A DNA stretch of 64,000 bases from assembly GCA_020441905.1 (NCBI GenBank), contig JAGRLG010000040.1:1-64000 (forward strand), written 5' to 3'. The position numbers and the translations under genes are program-made. Positions 19,168-27,052 of the stretch are shown here, piece after piece. Position 1 is the first letter of the stretch. Every line of letters begins with the position of its first letter. Origin of the DNA: Rhodobiaceae bacterium. Its GTDB lineage: Bacteria; Pseudomonadota; Alphaproteobacteria; Rhizobiales; NORP267. The notes below the pieces were generated by a model. The model made no database searches, had not been told where the DNA came from, and was given only the letters and a program-made list of their open reading frames with translations.

Positions 19168-19301
19168 GGCCAAAACGGTCCAATATTTTCCAACCCAAGA
19201 AAAGCCGGGAATATATTGGTGTCTAGAGCTTAAGAATGGATTTAGTTTCCTAGCGCCGCGGCAAGACCTGAGGCGGCAGGGCCAACAAGCCGGCCAATAA
19301 A

Positions 19302-19330
19302 GCAAGGGCGGGATCTTCGCCCGCCCTTGC
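19302..19330 (-). terminator. Intrinsic terminator-like hairpin after the glycine-zipper gene
   Basis: A perfect 11-bp stem GCAAGGGCGGG / CCCGCCCTTGC (19302-19312 and 19320-19330) with a 7-base loop is followed on the minus strand by TTTATT. It lies 40 bases beyond the stop of the glycine-zipper lipoprotein gene and would end that operon. Confidence 0.6.
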
Positions 19331-19370
19331 CGTCCATTTCTTACATTCTGTGCGGCACACCTGCCTGGTT

Positions 19371-19856
19371 TCAGCTCACAGTCTGCCAGGTCCCATCGGG
19401 GCGCCGGCAGGCAGTTCCGCTCGCGGTCTGGGGCCTGCCGTCAACAAAAATGGTGTGGGTATAGGTGCGGCACTGGTTGCCGCTGCTTTCATAGGCGGGA
19501 CCGGGAACGACCTCGCCATAATGGCCGCTATCGGGGTTGGTCCATCCGACCTTGGCGCCGGAACGGCCGTATTCCAAGGCCTGATACTCGGCCGCCAGGG
19601 CGCGCTCGCGGTCGCGTTCGTCAAGCGCGGTGCCAATTTCATGGCCAATGAGGCCACCAAGAACCGCGCCGATCGCGGTGGCGGCAACGCGCCCTCCGCC
19701 GGAGCCGATCTGGTTGCCGATCACGCCACCGGCAATTGCCCCGGCGACCGTGCCGATTCCGGCCTTCGGCCCGCCACCATAGCCCCTGCTGTCGCTGCAC
19801 GCGGCCAAGCCCGTTGCCATCGCAATCAGGATGACCGTCGTTCTAATGATTGTCAT
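19371..19856 (-). CDS. Glycine-zipper outer-membrane lipoprotein
   Basis: Lipoprotein of 161 residues. The signal peptide ends in the lipobox LAAC with Cys20. A glycine zipper (about 30-72: GIGTVAGAIAGGVIGN and GAVLGGLIGHEIG) resembles the 17-kDa surface antigen family, and is followed by a C-terminal domain with two cysteines (NQCRTY and TACRRPDG). An envelope-integrity role is likely. It lies downstream of the PhoPQ-like genes in the same direction (102 bases), so it may belong to their operon or regulon. Confidence 0.8.
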   Translation of the reverse strand: MTIIRTTVILIAMATGLAACSDSRGYGGGPKAGIGTVAGAIAGGVIGNQIGSGGGRVAATAIGAVLGGLIGHEIGTALDERDRERALAAEYQALEYGRSGAKVGWTNPDSGHYGEVVPGPAYESSGNQCRTYTHTIFVDGRPQTASGTACRRPDGTWQTVS

Positions 19857-19958
19857 ATCGGTGCCCCATTTATTTTGGTTAGCGAAAGGGAAAGCATCTG
19901 GCGGACATTCAGTCCTTTGGGTACGCCGGTTCTGCCTATTGGCGGAATCCGGCAAAAC

Positions 19959-21347
19959 TTAGACAATTCTCGGCGCTGCGGGAAGCTCTACCTCGACCCG
20001 TAACCCGCCCGAGGGCGACGCCGACAGGTTGATCTTTCCGTCATAGAGTTGCACCAGTTCGGCCACGATCGCCAGGCCAAGGCCGGACCCTGGTGTCGAT
20101 TCGTCGATCCGGGCGCCGCGGCGCAGGACTTCGGTACGCTCGGCGGCGTTCAGCCCAGGCCCGTCGTCGTCGACAACAAGACGAACGCGGCTGTCCCCGC
20201 CTTTCTTCGCGCTGCTGGAAACCTCCACCGTTGCGGTAATCCGCCGTGCCGCCCATTTGCAGGCATTGTCGAGAATATTGCCAGCCAGTTCCTCGAAATC
20301 CTGCTTCTCACCGGCAAAAACCGCATCCTCCCGGCAGGTCAGGCTTATGGCAATGCCGCGGCGGGCATGAATCTTCTCCATGGTCCGCGCCAGCGCCATC
20401 AGGACCGGCCGCATGTCGGTGGTGACACCGATAAGGTTTGAGCGCGCCGCTATGCGGGCGCGCTCCAGATGACGGGCGATCTGGTCGCGCATGATGGCGG
20501 TCTGCTCCGCCACCTTGCGGCCCATGGGCGAGCGCGCACCGGCAACTTCATTGGTGATGACCGAGAGCGGCGTCTTGAGGGCGTGGGCGAGATTGCCGAC
20601 ATGGGTGCGGGCACGTTCGACTATGGCGCTATTGGCATCGACGAGGGCATTGAGCTCCCGTGCCAGGGCGTCGATTTCGCTTGGGAATTCGCCGCTCAGG
20701 CGCTGCGCCGCGCCGCCGCGGATGTCGGCGAGCTGGCGGCTGATGGTTTGCAGCGGGCGCAGGCCGTAAAGAACCTGGAACAGTGCGGTGGCCGCCATCG
20801 CGGCGCCGAGAAGGCCGAGGGCCCAGATCACGCTGGAACGGAAGGCGGCCACTTCGTCTTCGATTTCGCGCTGGTTCCCGGCCACGGCGAAGGAATATGC
20901 GGTGCTGGAATCGGCAAAGGAAATGCGCCGCTCGACTATGCGCAGGGGTTCGCGCTGGGGACCGGGGCCGTCTGCCTCGCGGATTCCTTGCTCATCGGCG
21001 GGCACGCCGGCCTCGCTCGGCAGGCCGAAGCGCTCAATCCATAAAGAGGGCGAGGCGAAGGCGGGGGCATCTCCGGCCTCGGCCCTGGTGATCTGCCAGT
21101 ACCAGCCGGAAAACAAGGTGTCGAAACGCGGCTCGCCGACATTGCCGACCTTGGCGATTTCACCGTTTTCGTTCCAGTCGACCGAGGCGATGAGGGATTT
21201 AAGATAGACATGGAGGCGCTCGTCGAAATTTCGCTCGACCGAATTGCGGTAGAGGCCGGAGAGCAGGAACCCGGCGACGATGAGCAAAGCCAGGCTCCAG
21301 CCGGCGGCAGCCAGGAACAGGCGGACGGCGAGCGATCTAATCTTCAT
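19959..21347 (-). CDS. Sensor histidine kinase, PhoQ-like
   Basis: Membrane sensor kinase of 462 residues from ATG 21347 (another ATG three codons upstream). Membrane segments lie at about 8-30 and 175-195 around a periplasmic sensor domain. The dimerisation motif NLAHALKTPLSV holds the phospho-accepting histidine, and the ATP-binding domain shows NILDNACKWA, DDDGPG and GSGLGLAI. The HALKTPL form is typical of PhoQ-like kinases of proteobacteria. It overlaps the regulator gene upstream. Divalent cations or envelope stress are possible signals by family only. Confidence 0.88.
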   Translation of the reverse strand: MKIRSLAVRLFLAAAGWSLALLIVAGFLLSGLYRNSVERNFDERLHVYLKSLIASVDWNENGEIAKVGNVGEPRFDTLFSGWYWQITRAEAGDAPAFASPSLWIERFGLPSEAGVPADEQGIREADGPGPQREPLRIVERRISFADSSTAYSFAVAGNQREIEDEVAAFRSSVIWALGLLGAAMAATALFQVLYGLRPLQTISRQLADIRGGAAQRLSGEFPSEIDALARELNALVDANSAIVERARTHVGNLAHALKTPLSVITNEVAGARSPMGRKVAEQTAIMRDQIARHLERARIAARSNLIGVTTDMRPVLMALARTMEKIHARRGIAISLTCREDAVFAGEKQDFEELAGNILDNACKWAARRITATVEVSSSAKKGGDSRVRLVVDDDGPGLNAAERTEVLRRGARIDESTPGSGLGLAIVAELVQLYDGKINLSASPSGGLRVEVELPAAPRIV

Positions 21348-22008
21348 CGCCGCCATCGCGCAGCCGATAGCCCATGCCGCGCACCGTCTCGATCAGGTCG
21401 GCGCCGAGTTTCTTGCGCAGGCGGCCGACAAAGACCTCGATGGTATTGGAATCGCGGTCGAAATCCTGATCGTAAAGATGTTCGGTGAGTTCGGTGCGCG
21501 ACACCACCTGTTGCTGGTGATGCATGAGAAAGGCGAGGAGACGATATTCAAGCGATGTCAGCTTGACCGGGGTGCCATTCACGGTGACCCGGGCGGCGCG
21601 GGCATCGAGGCGCAGGGGGCCGCACTCGATCTCGTTGGTGGCATGGCCGGCGGCGCGGCGCAGCAGGGCGCGCAGGCGGGCCAAGACCTCCTCCATATGA
21701 AACGGCTTGGCAACATAGTCGTCGGCCCCGGCGTCGATGCCGGCAACCTTGTCGCTCCAGCGGTCGCGGGCAGTGAGGATGAGCACAGGAGCGGTGCGCC
21801 CGGCGCGGCGCCATTTTTCCAGGACGCTGAGACCATCGAGCTTGGGCAGGCCGAGATCAAGCACGATCGCGTCATAGGGTTCGGTATCGCCGAGAAAATA
21901 GCCTTCCTCGCCATCCCTGGCGCTGTCGACGACATAGCCGGCGTCGGACAGCGCGGCGGCGATCTGCCGGTTGAGATCCTCGTCATCCTCGACAACCAGA
22001 ATTCGCAA
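21337..22008 (-). CDS. OmpR-family response regulator, PhoP-like
   Basis: Regulator of 223 residues. Its receiver domain has Asp51 in IVLDLGLPKLDG and Lys in DYVAKPFHMEE; the winged-helix domain ends NTIEVFVGRLRKKLGADLIETVRGMGYRL. It overlaps the kinase start and follows the PepSY gene by 48 bases, forming PepSY-regulator-kinase. PhoP-like assignment rests on its kinase partner and general similarity. Confidence 0.9.
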   Translation of the reverse strand: MRILVVEDDEDLNRQIAAALSDAGYVVDSARDGEEGYFLGDTEPYDAIVLDLGLPKLDGLSVLEKWRRAGRTAPVLILTARDRWSDKVAGIDAGADDYVAKPFHMEEVLARLRALLRRAAGHATNEIECGPLRLDARAARVTVNGTPVKLTSLEYRLLAFLMHHQQQVVSRTELTEHLYDQDFDRDSNTIEVFVGRLRKKLGADLIETVRGMGYRLRDGGDED

Positions 22009-22056
22009 ACCGCTCTCCCTCCTTCATGGACCGGCAGCTTGGCGCCGGCCAAACCG

Positions 22057-22368
22057 CTATCTGATCTGTCCGCTGCGGGCGTCCACGACCAGCCGGCGCA
22101 CCCGCCCTCCCGGTCCCAATACCGTGAGCTGATAGACGAAGCCGCTCCCGGCGGTGCACAACTGGCCGTTGATGACATCGACGCCAGCCTGGCGGCGCAG
22201 GCTGGCGACAATCGGCCCCAGCGCCGCTGCCTGCCCCGACGCCACGACCGCGCGCGCCTCGTCGGGCGAAAGGCAGGCTGCCCGCGCGGCACCCGCCGGC
22301 AGGATGAATGCGGCAAGCAGGAAAGCCGTTGCGAGAGCCAGTTGGCGCGGGTGGAAAATTGCATTCAT
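22057..22368 (-). CDS. Small secreted PepSY-like protein
   Basis: A 103-residue exported protein with an N-terminal signal peptide (about 8-30, ending AARA) and a short C-terminal domain QLTVLGPGGRVRRLVVDARSGQI that matches the PepSY pattern of strands ending in a D-x-x-G-x-I turn. PepSY proteins near PhoPQ-type systems are common and may act as periplasmic modulators. Two cysteines (CLSPDEA and QLCTAG) could form a disulphide. ATG at 22368 was preferred over one six codons upstream. Confidence 0.65.
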   Translation of the reverse strand: MNAIFHPRQLALATAFLLAAFILPAGAARAACLSPDEARAVVASGQAAALGPIVASLRRQAGVDVINGQLCTAGSGFVYQLTVLGPGGRVRRLVVDARSGQIR

Positions 22369-22417
22369 GGTGTCGAGATAGCCCAATCAGTCTGAACCAC
22401 GGGTGAACGGCGGCCGC

Positions 22418-23089
22418 TCAGTCATGAAAGACCGCGAACTCGTCGAGAGGCGCGCGCTCGGTGCGGAAGGCATTTGCGGGCGCGCTTTCGTCGCCATAGC
22501 CAATGGCCATGCCACAAAACAGCATCTGGGAGGCGGGCAGTTGGATATGGGCGGCGACCGCGCCATGCCAGGCTGCCCAGGCTTCCTGGGCGCAACTGTG
22601 CAGGCCGCGCTCGCGGGCCAGCAGCATGACGGCAAGTATATACATGCCGACATCGCTCCACTGCGGCGGCCCCAGGGCGCGGTCGAGCGCGAAGAACAGG
22701 CCAACCGGCGCGCCGAAGAATTCATAATTGCGCTGCCACTGGCGCTGGCGGGCCTCGGTGTCTTCGCGCGCGATGCCGAGAGCACGGTAAAGATCCATGC
22801 CGGTCTTGAAGCGGCGGGTGCGATAGGGTTCGGCCAAGTGCGGCGGATAGATGTCGTATTCGGTGCCCTCGCCCACCGGCGCGGCCACGAAACGCCGGCG
22901 GATATCCTCGACAAGTCCGGTCAATGCCTTGCCGGCGACGACGTGGACCTGCCAGGGCTGGAGATTGCCGCCCGACGGCGCCTTGCGGGCTTCGTCGAGG
23001 ATTTCCCGGATAACGGAAAGGGAAACCGGCCTGTCGAGAAAAGCGCGGCAGCTGAAACGCGACCTCAAGGCTTCGGTGACCTGCATCAT
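22418..23089 (-). CDS. Nitroreductase-family flavoprotein
   Basis: NAD(P)H:FMN-dependent reductase of 223 residues from ATG 23089 (or 23086). Family features are the FMN-binding start SRFSCRAFLDRPV, the segment EARKAPSGGNLQPWQVHVV, SDVGMYILAVMLLA and the C-terminal AIGYGDESAPANAFRTER. Substrate cannot be told from sequence; nitroaromatics, quinones or enones are typical. It stands between the PepSY gene and the lysis end of the GTA cluster and is probably a chromosomal gene rather than GTA cargo. Confidence 0.9.
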   Translation of the reverse strand: MMQVTEALRSRFSCRAFLDRPVSLSVIREILDEARKAPSGGNLQPWQVHVVAGKALTGLVEDIRRRFVAAPVGEGTEYDIYPPHLAEPYRTRRFKTGMDLYRALGIAREDTEARQRQWQRNYEFFGAPVGLFFALDRALGPPQWSDVGMYILAVMLLARERGLHSCAQEAWAAWHGAVAAHIQLPASQMLFCGMAIGYGDESAPANAFRTERAPLDEFAVFHD

Positions 23090-23158
23090 TCCCCCGTTCG
23101 CCGTTGGTGCCGACCGCAAGACCAGGCGGCTCAACGCAGATTCGGCGCAAAAATCATT

Positions 23159-23578
23159 CTAGTCCAGTCTGTAGAAGAAGTGACTGCCTAGCAGCGCCAC
23201 CGGCTGGCGCCCGGCCGCCCAGGCGGGCTGCTCGTCATGGCGATGCAGCAATACGGCGCCGCCGGTTGGATCGCCGCATTGGCCGGAAAGAACCTGGCAG
23301 GCTATGGCCAAGGCGCGGTAGCAAGCCACGCCACTCTCACCCGGAGCGCCGATTTGCAAGCCGCCGGTCCGCTTGCCGTTTTCGCGGGCGATACTGCGGC
23401 AGGCTTCAGCCAGGGAGCCATCGCCGAATTGCCAGCCTTTGGCGCCAAGCGCCTGGTCGCGGCGGTTGCGCGCCAGCCAGGCCAGCGCAACCTGCGCCTC
23501 GTCCGGCTCGCCGGCGGCCCCCGACAGCACGGTGGCGGCCAGCGTCATGGCATCAGACAGAGTCTCGAACAGGGTCAT
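23159..23578 (-). CDS. SleB-like cell-wall hydrolase (Hydrolase_2 family)
   Basis: Small protein of 139 residues from ATG 23578. The C-terminal block DPTGGAVLLHRHDEQPAWA...ALLGSHFFYRL matches the SleB signature in which DPTGGA is followed by H/N, W and GxHxFYR. The N-terminal half keeps AAGEPDEAQVALAWLARNR, where the family has EARGE-x-x-x-GQ-x-AVA-x-V-x-NR; the first Glu is lost but the second is present. It has no signal peptide. It is the last gene of the GTA lysis end, about 70 bases past the spanins, and probably cuts peptidoglycan during particle release or uptake. Confidence 0.6.
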   Translation of the reverse strand: MTLFETLSDAMTLAATVLSGAAGEPDEAQVALAWLARNRRDQALGAKGWQFGDGSLAEACRSIARENGKRTGGLQIGAPGESGVACYRALAIACQVLSGQCGDPTGGAVLLHRHDEQPAWAAGRQPVALLGSHFFYRLD

Positions 23579-23645
23579 GGAAAACCGCACCGGGTAAGGA
23601 TAATAGAGGATTATGTTCCTATTTTGTTCCGGTTTGCGCCGGGGG

Positions 23646-23885
23646 TCAAGAGGCGGGCACCCCTCTTGTGCCCAATGCCTCCCTTCTGTCCTCGCCGCAA
23701 AGCCTCATCCACACCCGGTTGTGGGACTTGGCCTGGGCGATGGTGCCGGGGGTATCGCGGCGCGACCAGCGCACGGGCTCGGACACCCGGCAGTAGCTGT
23801 CAGTCACGGCGGAATCCGTCATCTTCTGGCAGCCGATCCCCAGGGAGTTCCCGGCGAGCATCACGAGCAGCAAGCACAATTTCAT
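23646..23885 (-). CDS. Putative o-spanin (Rz1-like) overlapping the i-spanin gene
   Basis: A 79-residue protein with a short hydrophobic N-terminus ending in a weak lipobox (GIGC, Cys19), suggesting an outer-membrane lipoprotein. The segment DSYCRVSEPVRWSRRDT with a later HNRVWMRLC resembles the conserved pattern of small lysis proteins of tailed phages. The start at 23885 has GGGAGG six bases upstream. Its first 86 bases overlap the 3' part of the preceding gene in another frame, the Rz/Rz1 arrangement. With the upstream protein it would bridge inner and outer membranes for the last lysis step. Confidence 0.6.
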   Translation of the reverse strand: MKLCLLLVMLAGNSLGIGCQKMTDSAVTDSYCRVSEPVRWSRRDTPGTIAQAKSHNRVWMRLCGEDRREALGTRGVPAS

Positions 23886-24018
23886 CTTCCGCCTCCCTTG
23901 CCCGCGCTTGTTCCTGGGCCTGGCCTTGCGCCCTCGCCCCCGCATTTTCCAGCGCGCGCGCCAGACGCGAGATCAGGGAGACAAAGGCCAGAGCCAGGCG
24001 GATCCAGTTCACCACCAA
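23800..24018 (-). CDS. Putative i-spanin (Rz-like)
   Basis: A 72-residue protein with one N-terminal membrane segment (WIRLALAFVSLISRL) followed by a highly charged helical stretch (about 27-60) rich in Ala, Arg, Glu and Gln, and the C-terminal RLPEDDGFRRD seen in small alphaproteobacterial phage proteins. Start codons TTG-GTG-GTG occur in series three bases after the holin stop, so coupling to the holin is likely. It is short for an i-spanin, so spanin function is inferred from topology and overlap. Confidence 0.55.
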   Translation of the reverse strand: MVVNWIRLALAFVSLISRLARALENAGARAQGQAQEQARAREAEDEIVLAARDARRELPGDRLPEDDGFRRD

Positions 24019-24021
24019 TGC

Positions 24022-24225
24022 TCATGCAATCCGTGCCGTCGCCTTGACGCGGAAGACGATGGCCGAAAGAAAAGACAGCGCCTCGACCAGTTTCATCACC
24101 GCGTCGACAGCCTCGCCCTGCTCAAAGCCGGGATTGAAGCCGATAGCGTCGGCGAGGACGGCGGCAAAGCCGATCACCGCCGCCCAGACGGTGCGGCTCC
24201 GCAACATGGATTTGATATCGTTCAT
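24022..24225 (-). CDS. Phage-type holin
   Basis: A 67-residue membrane protein with two hydrophobic segments (about 13-30 and 48-60), starting MNDIKSMLRSRTVWAAVIGF, a form common among small holins of alphaproteobacterial phages (S-R-T-V-W-A near the N-terminus). AGGAGA precedes the ATG. It lies between endolysin and spanin genes, which supports a role in opening the inner membrane for the endolysin. Confidence 0.75.
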   Translation of the reverse strand: MNDIKSMLRSRTVWAAVIGFAAVLADAIGFNPGFEQGEAVDAVMKLVEALSFLSAIVFRVKATARIA

Positions 24226-24258
24226 TGTCGGTTCTCCTGTTGGAATATTCGGTCGGAT

Positions 24259-24957
24259 TCAGCTACCCGCAGGCGCGAGCGCAGCAAGCCGTGCCCAGGT
24301 GACGGGGCCGATGATGGCGCGGGGCCTGAGGCCCTCATTGCGCTTGAAGGCGATCACCGCGCGAGCGGTTTTCGGGCCGAAATCGCCATCGCTGGGACCG
24401 GGCCGGTATCCCAGGCGGGCCAGCATGCGCTGGGCCTCGCGCACCTTTGGCCCCTGAGTGCCCTGCATGAGCCAGAAATTGGTGTCGGTGCGTATTTCGC
24501 TATTTGCCGAAGCCGTGAAATGGCGCCGGGCATTGGCGGGTTCGCGAAAGCCGAGCACGCGCGATCTGGCGAAGCGGCGGATATCCACGCCGTCGCCCTG
24601 ATTGCCGCCAAGACACCAGACGGAAGCATCCGACACCCTGTCGACAAAGCCGACATGGCCCTGCCATGGCGAAGCGCCGCGCCGGAAGACGACGATGCAG
24701 CCGCAATAGGGATCCTTGACCTCGCCGCCCCATTTCAGGAAGGAGCGCGCGGCAAGGCTCTTGGTGCCCTCGATACCGGCGAGGGCCAGCATGGCGTTGG
24801 CGAAGGCGGCACACCATGGCACCGCGTCGTCCTTGACCCAGCCGGCCCCGGCGAGGCGGTAATAGTCGAGAATGCGGGGATTGGCGCCCTGTCCCGCAAT
24901 CTCGCGCTGGCCGATCTCGGCGCTGGCCAGCGCATACCAGGAGGGGACAGGGGTCAT
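24259..24957 (-). CDS. Endolysin: TIGR02594-type amidase/peptidase with peptidoglycan-binding domain
   Basis: A 232-residue lysin from ATG 24957. The N-terminal CHAP/NlpC-like domain (about 5-140) has catalytic Cys49 in VPWCAAFANA and His101 in WQGHVGFVD. The C-terminal domain (about 165-228) is a peptidoglycan_binding_1 fold (VREAQRMLARLGYRPG, DGDFGPKTARAVIAFKR). There is no signal peptide, so export needs the holin downstream. A terminator lies just upstream (24991-25013), separating lysis from tail genes. Confidence 0.85.
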   Translation of the reverse strand: MTPVPSWYALASAEIGQREIAGQGANPRILDYYRLAGAGWVKDDAVPWCAAFANAMLALAGIEGTKSLAARSFLKWGGEVKDPYCGCIVVFRRGASPWQGHVGFVDRVSDASVWCLGGNQGDGVDIRRFARSRVLGFREPANARRHFTASANSEIRTDTNFWLMQGTQGPKVREAQRMLARLGYRPGPSDGDFGPKTARAVIAFKRNEGLRPRAIIGPVTWARLAALAPAGS

Positions 24958-24990
24958 CGGCCCGCCCTCCCCGCTGGCGCTTCCGGGCAC

Positions 24991-25013
24991 AAAAAAGCCG
25001 CCCCGGGGGCGGC
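24991..25013 (-). terminator. Intrinsic terminator before the lysis cassette
   Basis: On the minus strand a GC-only stem GCCGCCCC / GGGGCGGC (25006-25013 and 24997-25004, tight loop) is followed by TTTTTT (24996-24991). It lies between the 65-residue gene and the endolysin gene and would limit lysis-gene expression from the tail operon. Confidence 0.75.
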
Positions 25014-25042
25014 GGCATTCAGGCGGCTGTTCCTGTCGCGCT

Positions 25043-25240
25043 TCATTTTTGCGCCACCCCGGACCTGTCGCGGCGGGTAGCGACACGGCGGCGCAGCGCC
25101 TCGCGCCGTTTCCCGAACTCGGCTGGAAGCGCGCCTTCGGCAAGAAGCCGCTTTTCCATCGCCCTGATCACTTCATGGTCACTGGCCGCCAGCTGGTGTC
25201 GCGCTGCCTGCTGTTCGTCCATTAGCCGTATTGCGCTCAT
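25043..25240 (-). CDS. Small charged protein of the GTA tail region
   Basis: A 65-residue helical protein (MSAIRLMDEQQAARHQL start) with many Arg, Glu and Ala and no membrane segment. AGGAG lies upstream of the ATG, and the gene follows the tail-fibre-like gene by 9 bases. Short proteins of this sort follow DUF2793 genes in other alphaproteobacterial prophages, as I recall; function unknown. Confidence 0.7.
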   Translation of the reverse strand: MSAIRLMDEQQAARHQLAASDHEVIRAMEKRLLAEGALPAEFGKRREALRRRVATRRDRSGVAQK

Positions 25241-25249
25241 GTCGTCTCC

Positions 25250-27052
25250 TCACATCCACTGCTCGACAACACCGCGCAGCGATATGTCGATGCTGTTGGC
25301 GGTCGCCACCCGCCATTTCATCGCCGTGCCCGAAGGCTGGCCGGAAAGGTCGATCTCGGCGTCTTCGAAGGCCAGGGTGCCGTCCGCCAGGCTGACCGCC
25401 AGCGCCAGGTTTGCCGCCGTCCAGCTGGCACCGCCGTCGCGCGAGCAATAGCCGATCAGGTCGGTGTTGAGGGTCAGTGCTCCGGCATCCGCGCCGCCGA
25501 CCTGCAAGTGCAGCCTTGCCGTGTCCGGCGCGGTATTGGCGGTGAATGCCTTTGACCGGCAGTCCATGTTGTTCGGGGTTCCCTGATACGACACCCGCAG
25601 CAGGGGCACCGAGGCTGTGTCCTCGCCAAACCCGCTCTGCCCAGCGCCGGTAATGTCCCCGGCCTTGTAGGACCGCGCCGCCGATGCGTATTGAAACGAG
25701 GTGGCGGCGCCGACAAAAATTCCGGCCTGATAGGTGCCGCTGGCAGGCACGGCATAGGGCGTGGTCAGCGTCTTGGCTTCCCAGCCGGTGCCGCCATGGG
25801 AAAACCCGCCTTGCGAAACCACGATGTCGTAATTGCCCGCCGAATTCCGCTTGCCGATTTTCACCGTGAGACTGATGGCGGCGGTCGAATACACCCAGAT
25901 CTTGGTCACCGTCTTCGAGTTGTCGATGGTCCAGGAGCGGTCGAAATAGGTGTATGAGCTTTGATTGGCACTTGCGGCCACCGAATGCCCGCCGTCCTCG
26001 GTGGTTTCACCGCCAGTCGGCTTGATCTGTCCCGCCGTTCCGCTGTCGATATTGGTCGAGGCGCCGGTGTCGATGTCGGAGGCATCGTCAAGCGGATCGG
26101 CAATACCATCGGACATATTGATGCGGTCGCCGTCATCGGCGGCCTGCTTGAGGAAAAGCAGGCGAATGTCGCGCTCTATGCCCGCCTGGGCGAGGCCGCC
26201 ACCACCAAGCGCCGATATCGCCTGGGCGATACGCAGGGGCGAGAAGGAGCGCAGCGCCGTTTCGGTGCCAGCTTCCGCCTCACCCTGAGAAGCGGCGGCG
26301 GGATTGGCGAGCGTCGCAGCTTCGATGCCATCGAGCAGATCGGCATCAAGGCCGGAGCCGGCGCCGTCATTGCCGCCATGCCATAGCGCATTGCCCTGCG
26401 AGGCAAGGGCGCCGGTGGCGGAATCGATTTTCAGGGCGTCGATCCAGGCGGCGCCATCGCTGGAAACCTTGAAATGGAAATCCTCGTCGCCAACGAGCCC
26501 GATTTCAGCGCGTCCGGAATAGGCGCTCTGGAACAGGAAGGACGCGGTATTGGCGCCGTCCTCCTTGTTGACCTTGAGGCGGATATCGCCATCGCCGCCG
26601 TTTGCCGCCTCGAGCGCCGTGAACAGGGCGTTGTTGAGCTTGGCGGCGAAGGGGTTGGCGCCGTCGGCTGTGGTGCCAACGCCAAGCTGCGGCACGTTCT
26701 GCGGCGAAATGAGAGCGGCGAAATCGCTCCAGCCGGCACCGTCATGGATGATGACCGACTGTTCGTCGCCGATATAGGCGCGAAGCCCCTTGAAGGGTGA
26801 ATAGAAGCGCCAGTCGCCGTCAATGCGAAAGGCGATGCGGCCCTCCTGGCCGGTCCAGGCGCCGCTTGCCGGCGACGCCACGAGCCAGGCGTCGCCCTCG
26901 GCCGGGGACGCCGGCGGGTCGGCGAGATCGCGGTCGAGGAGGAAAAGATGGGCCAGCGCGTCGAGGACCACCAGAGCCTCGTTGTGGGTGACGTGCTTTT
27001 GCGCCTGCGCCGCCTCGATCAGCGGCAGGGCCATGCGCGGGGTGTCAGACAT
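25250..27052 (-). CDS. DUF2793-containing tail-fibre-like protein
   Basis: A 600-residue protein from ATG 27052. The N-terminal DUF2793 domain begins TPRMALPLIEAAQAQKHVTHNEAL, the hallmark of this phage/GTA family, and runs to about residue 110. The rest is rich in Gly, Ala, Asp and Ser with repeated beta-like segments, as in distal fibres or baseplate decorations. The start overlaps the end of the host-specificity gene by 8 bases. A receptor-binding role is likely. There is no enzymatic motif. Confidence 0.82.
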   Translation of the reverse strand: MSDTPRMALPLIEAAQAQKHVTHNEALVVLDALAHLFLLDRDLADPPASPAEGDAWLVASPASGAWTGQEGRIAFRIDGDWRFYSPFKGLRAYIGDEQSVIIHDGAGWSDFAALISPQNVPQLGVGTTADGANPFAAKLNNALFTALEAANGGDGDIRLKVNKEDGANTASFLFQSAYSGRAEIGLVGDEDFHFKVSSDGAAWIDALKIDSATGALASQGNALWHGGNDGAGSGLDADLLDGIEAATLANPAAASQGEAEAGTETALRSFSPLRIAQAISALGGGGLAQAGIERDIRLLFLKQAADDGDRINMSDGIADPLDDASDIDTGASTNIDSGTAGQIKPTGGETTEDGGHSVAASANQSSYTYFDRSWTIDNSKTVTKIWVYSTAAISLTVKIGKRNSAGNYDIVVSQGGFSHGGTGWEAKTLTTPYAVPASGTYQAGIFVGAATSFQYASAARSYKAGDITGAGQSGFGEDTASVPLLRVSYQGTPNNMDCRSKAFTANTAPDTARLHLQVGGADAGALTLNTDLIGYCSRDGGASWTAANLALAVSLADGTLAFEDAEIDLSGQPSGTAMKWRVATANSIDISLRGVVEQWM

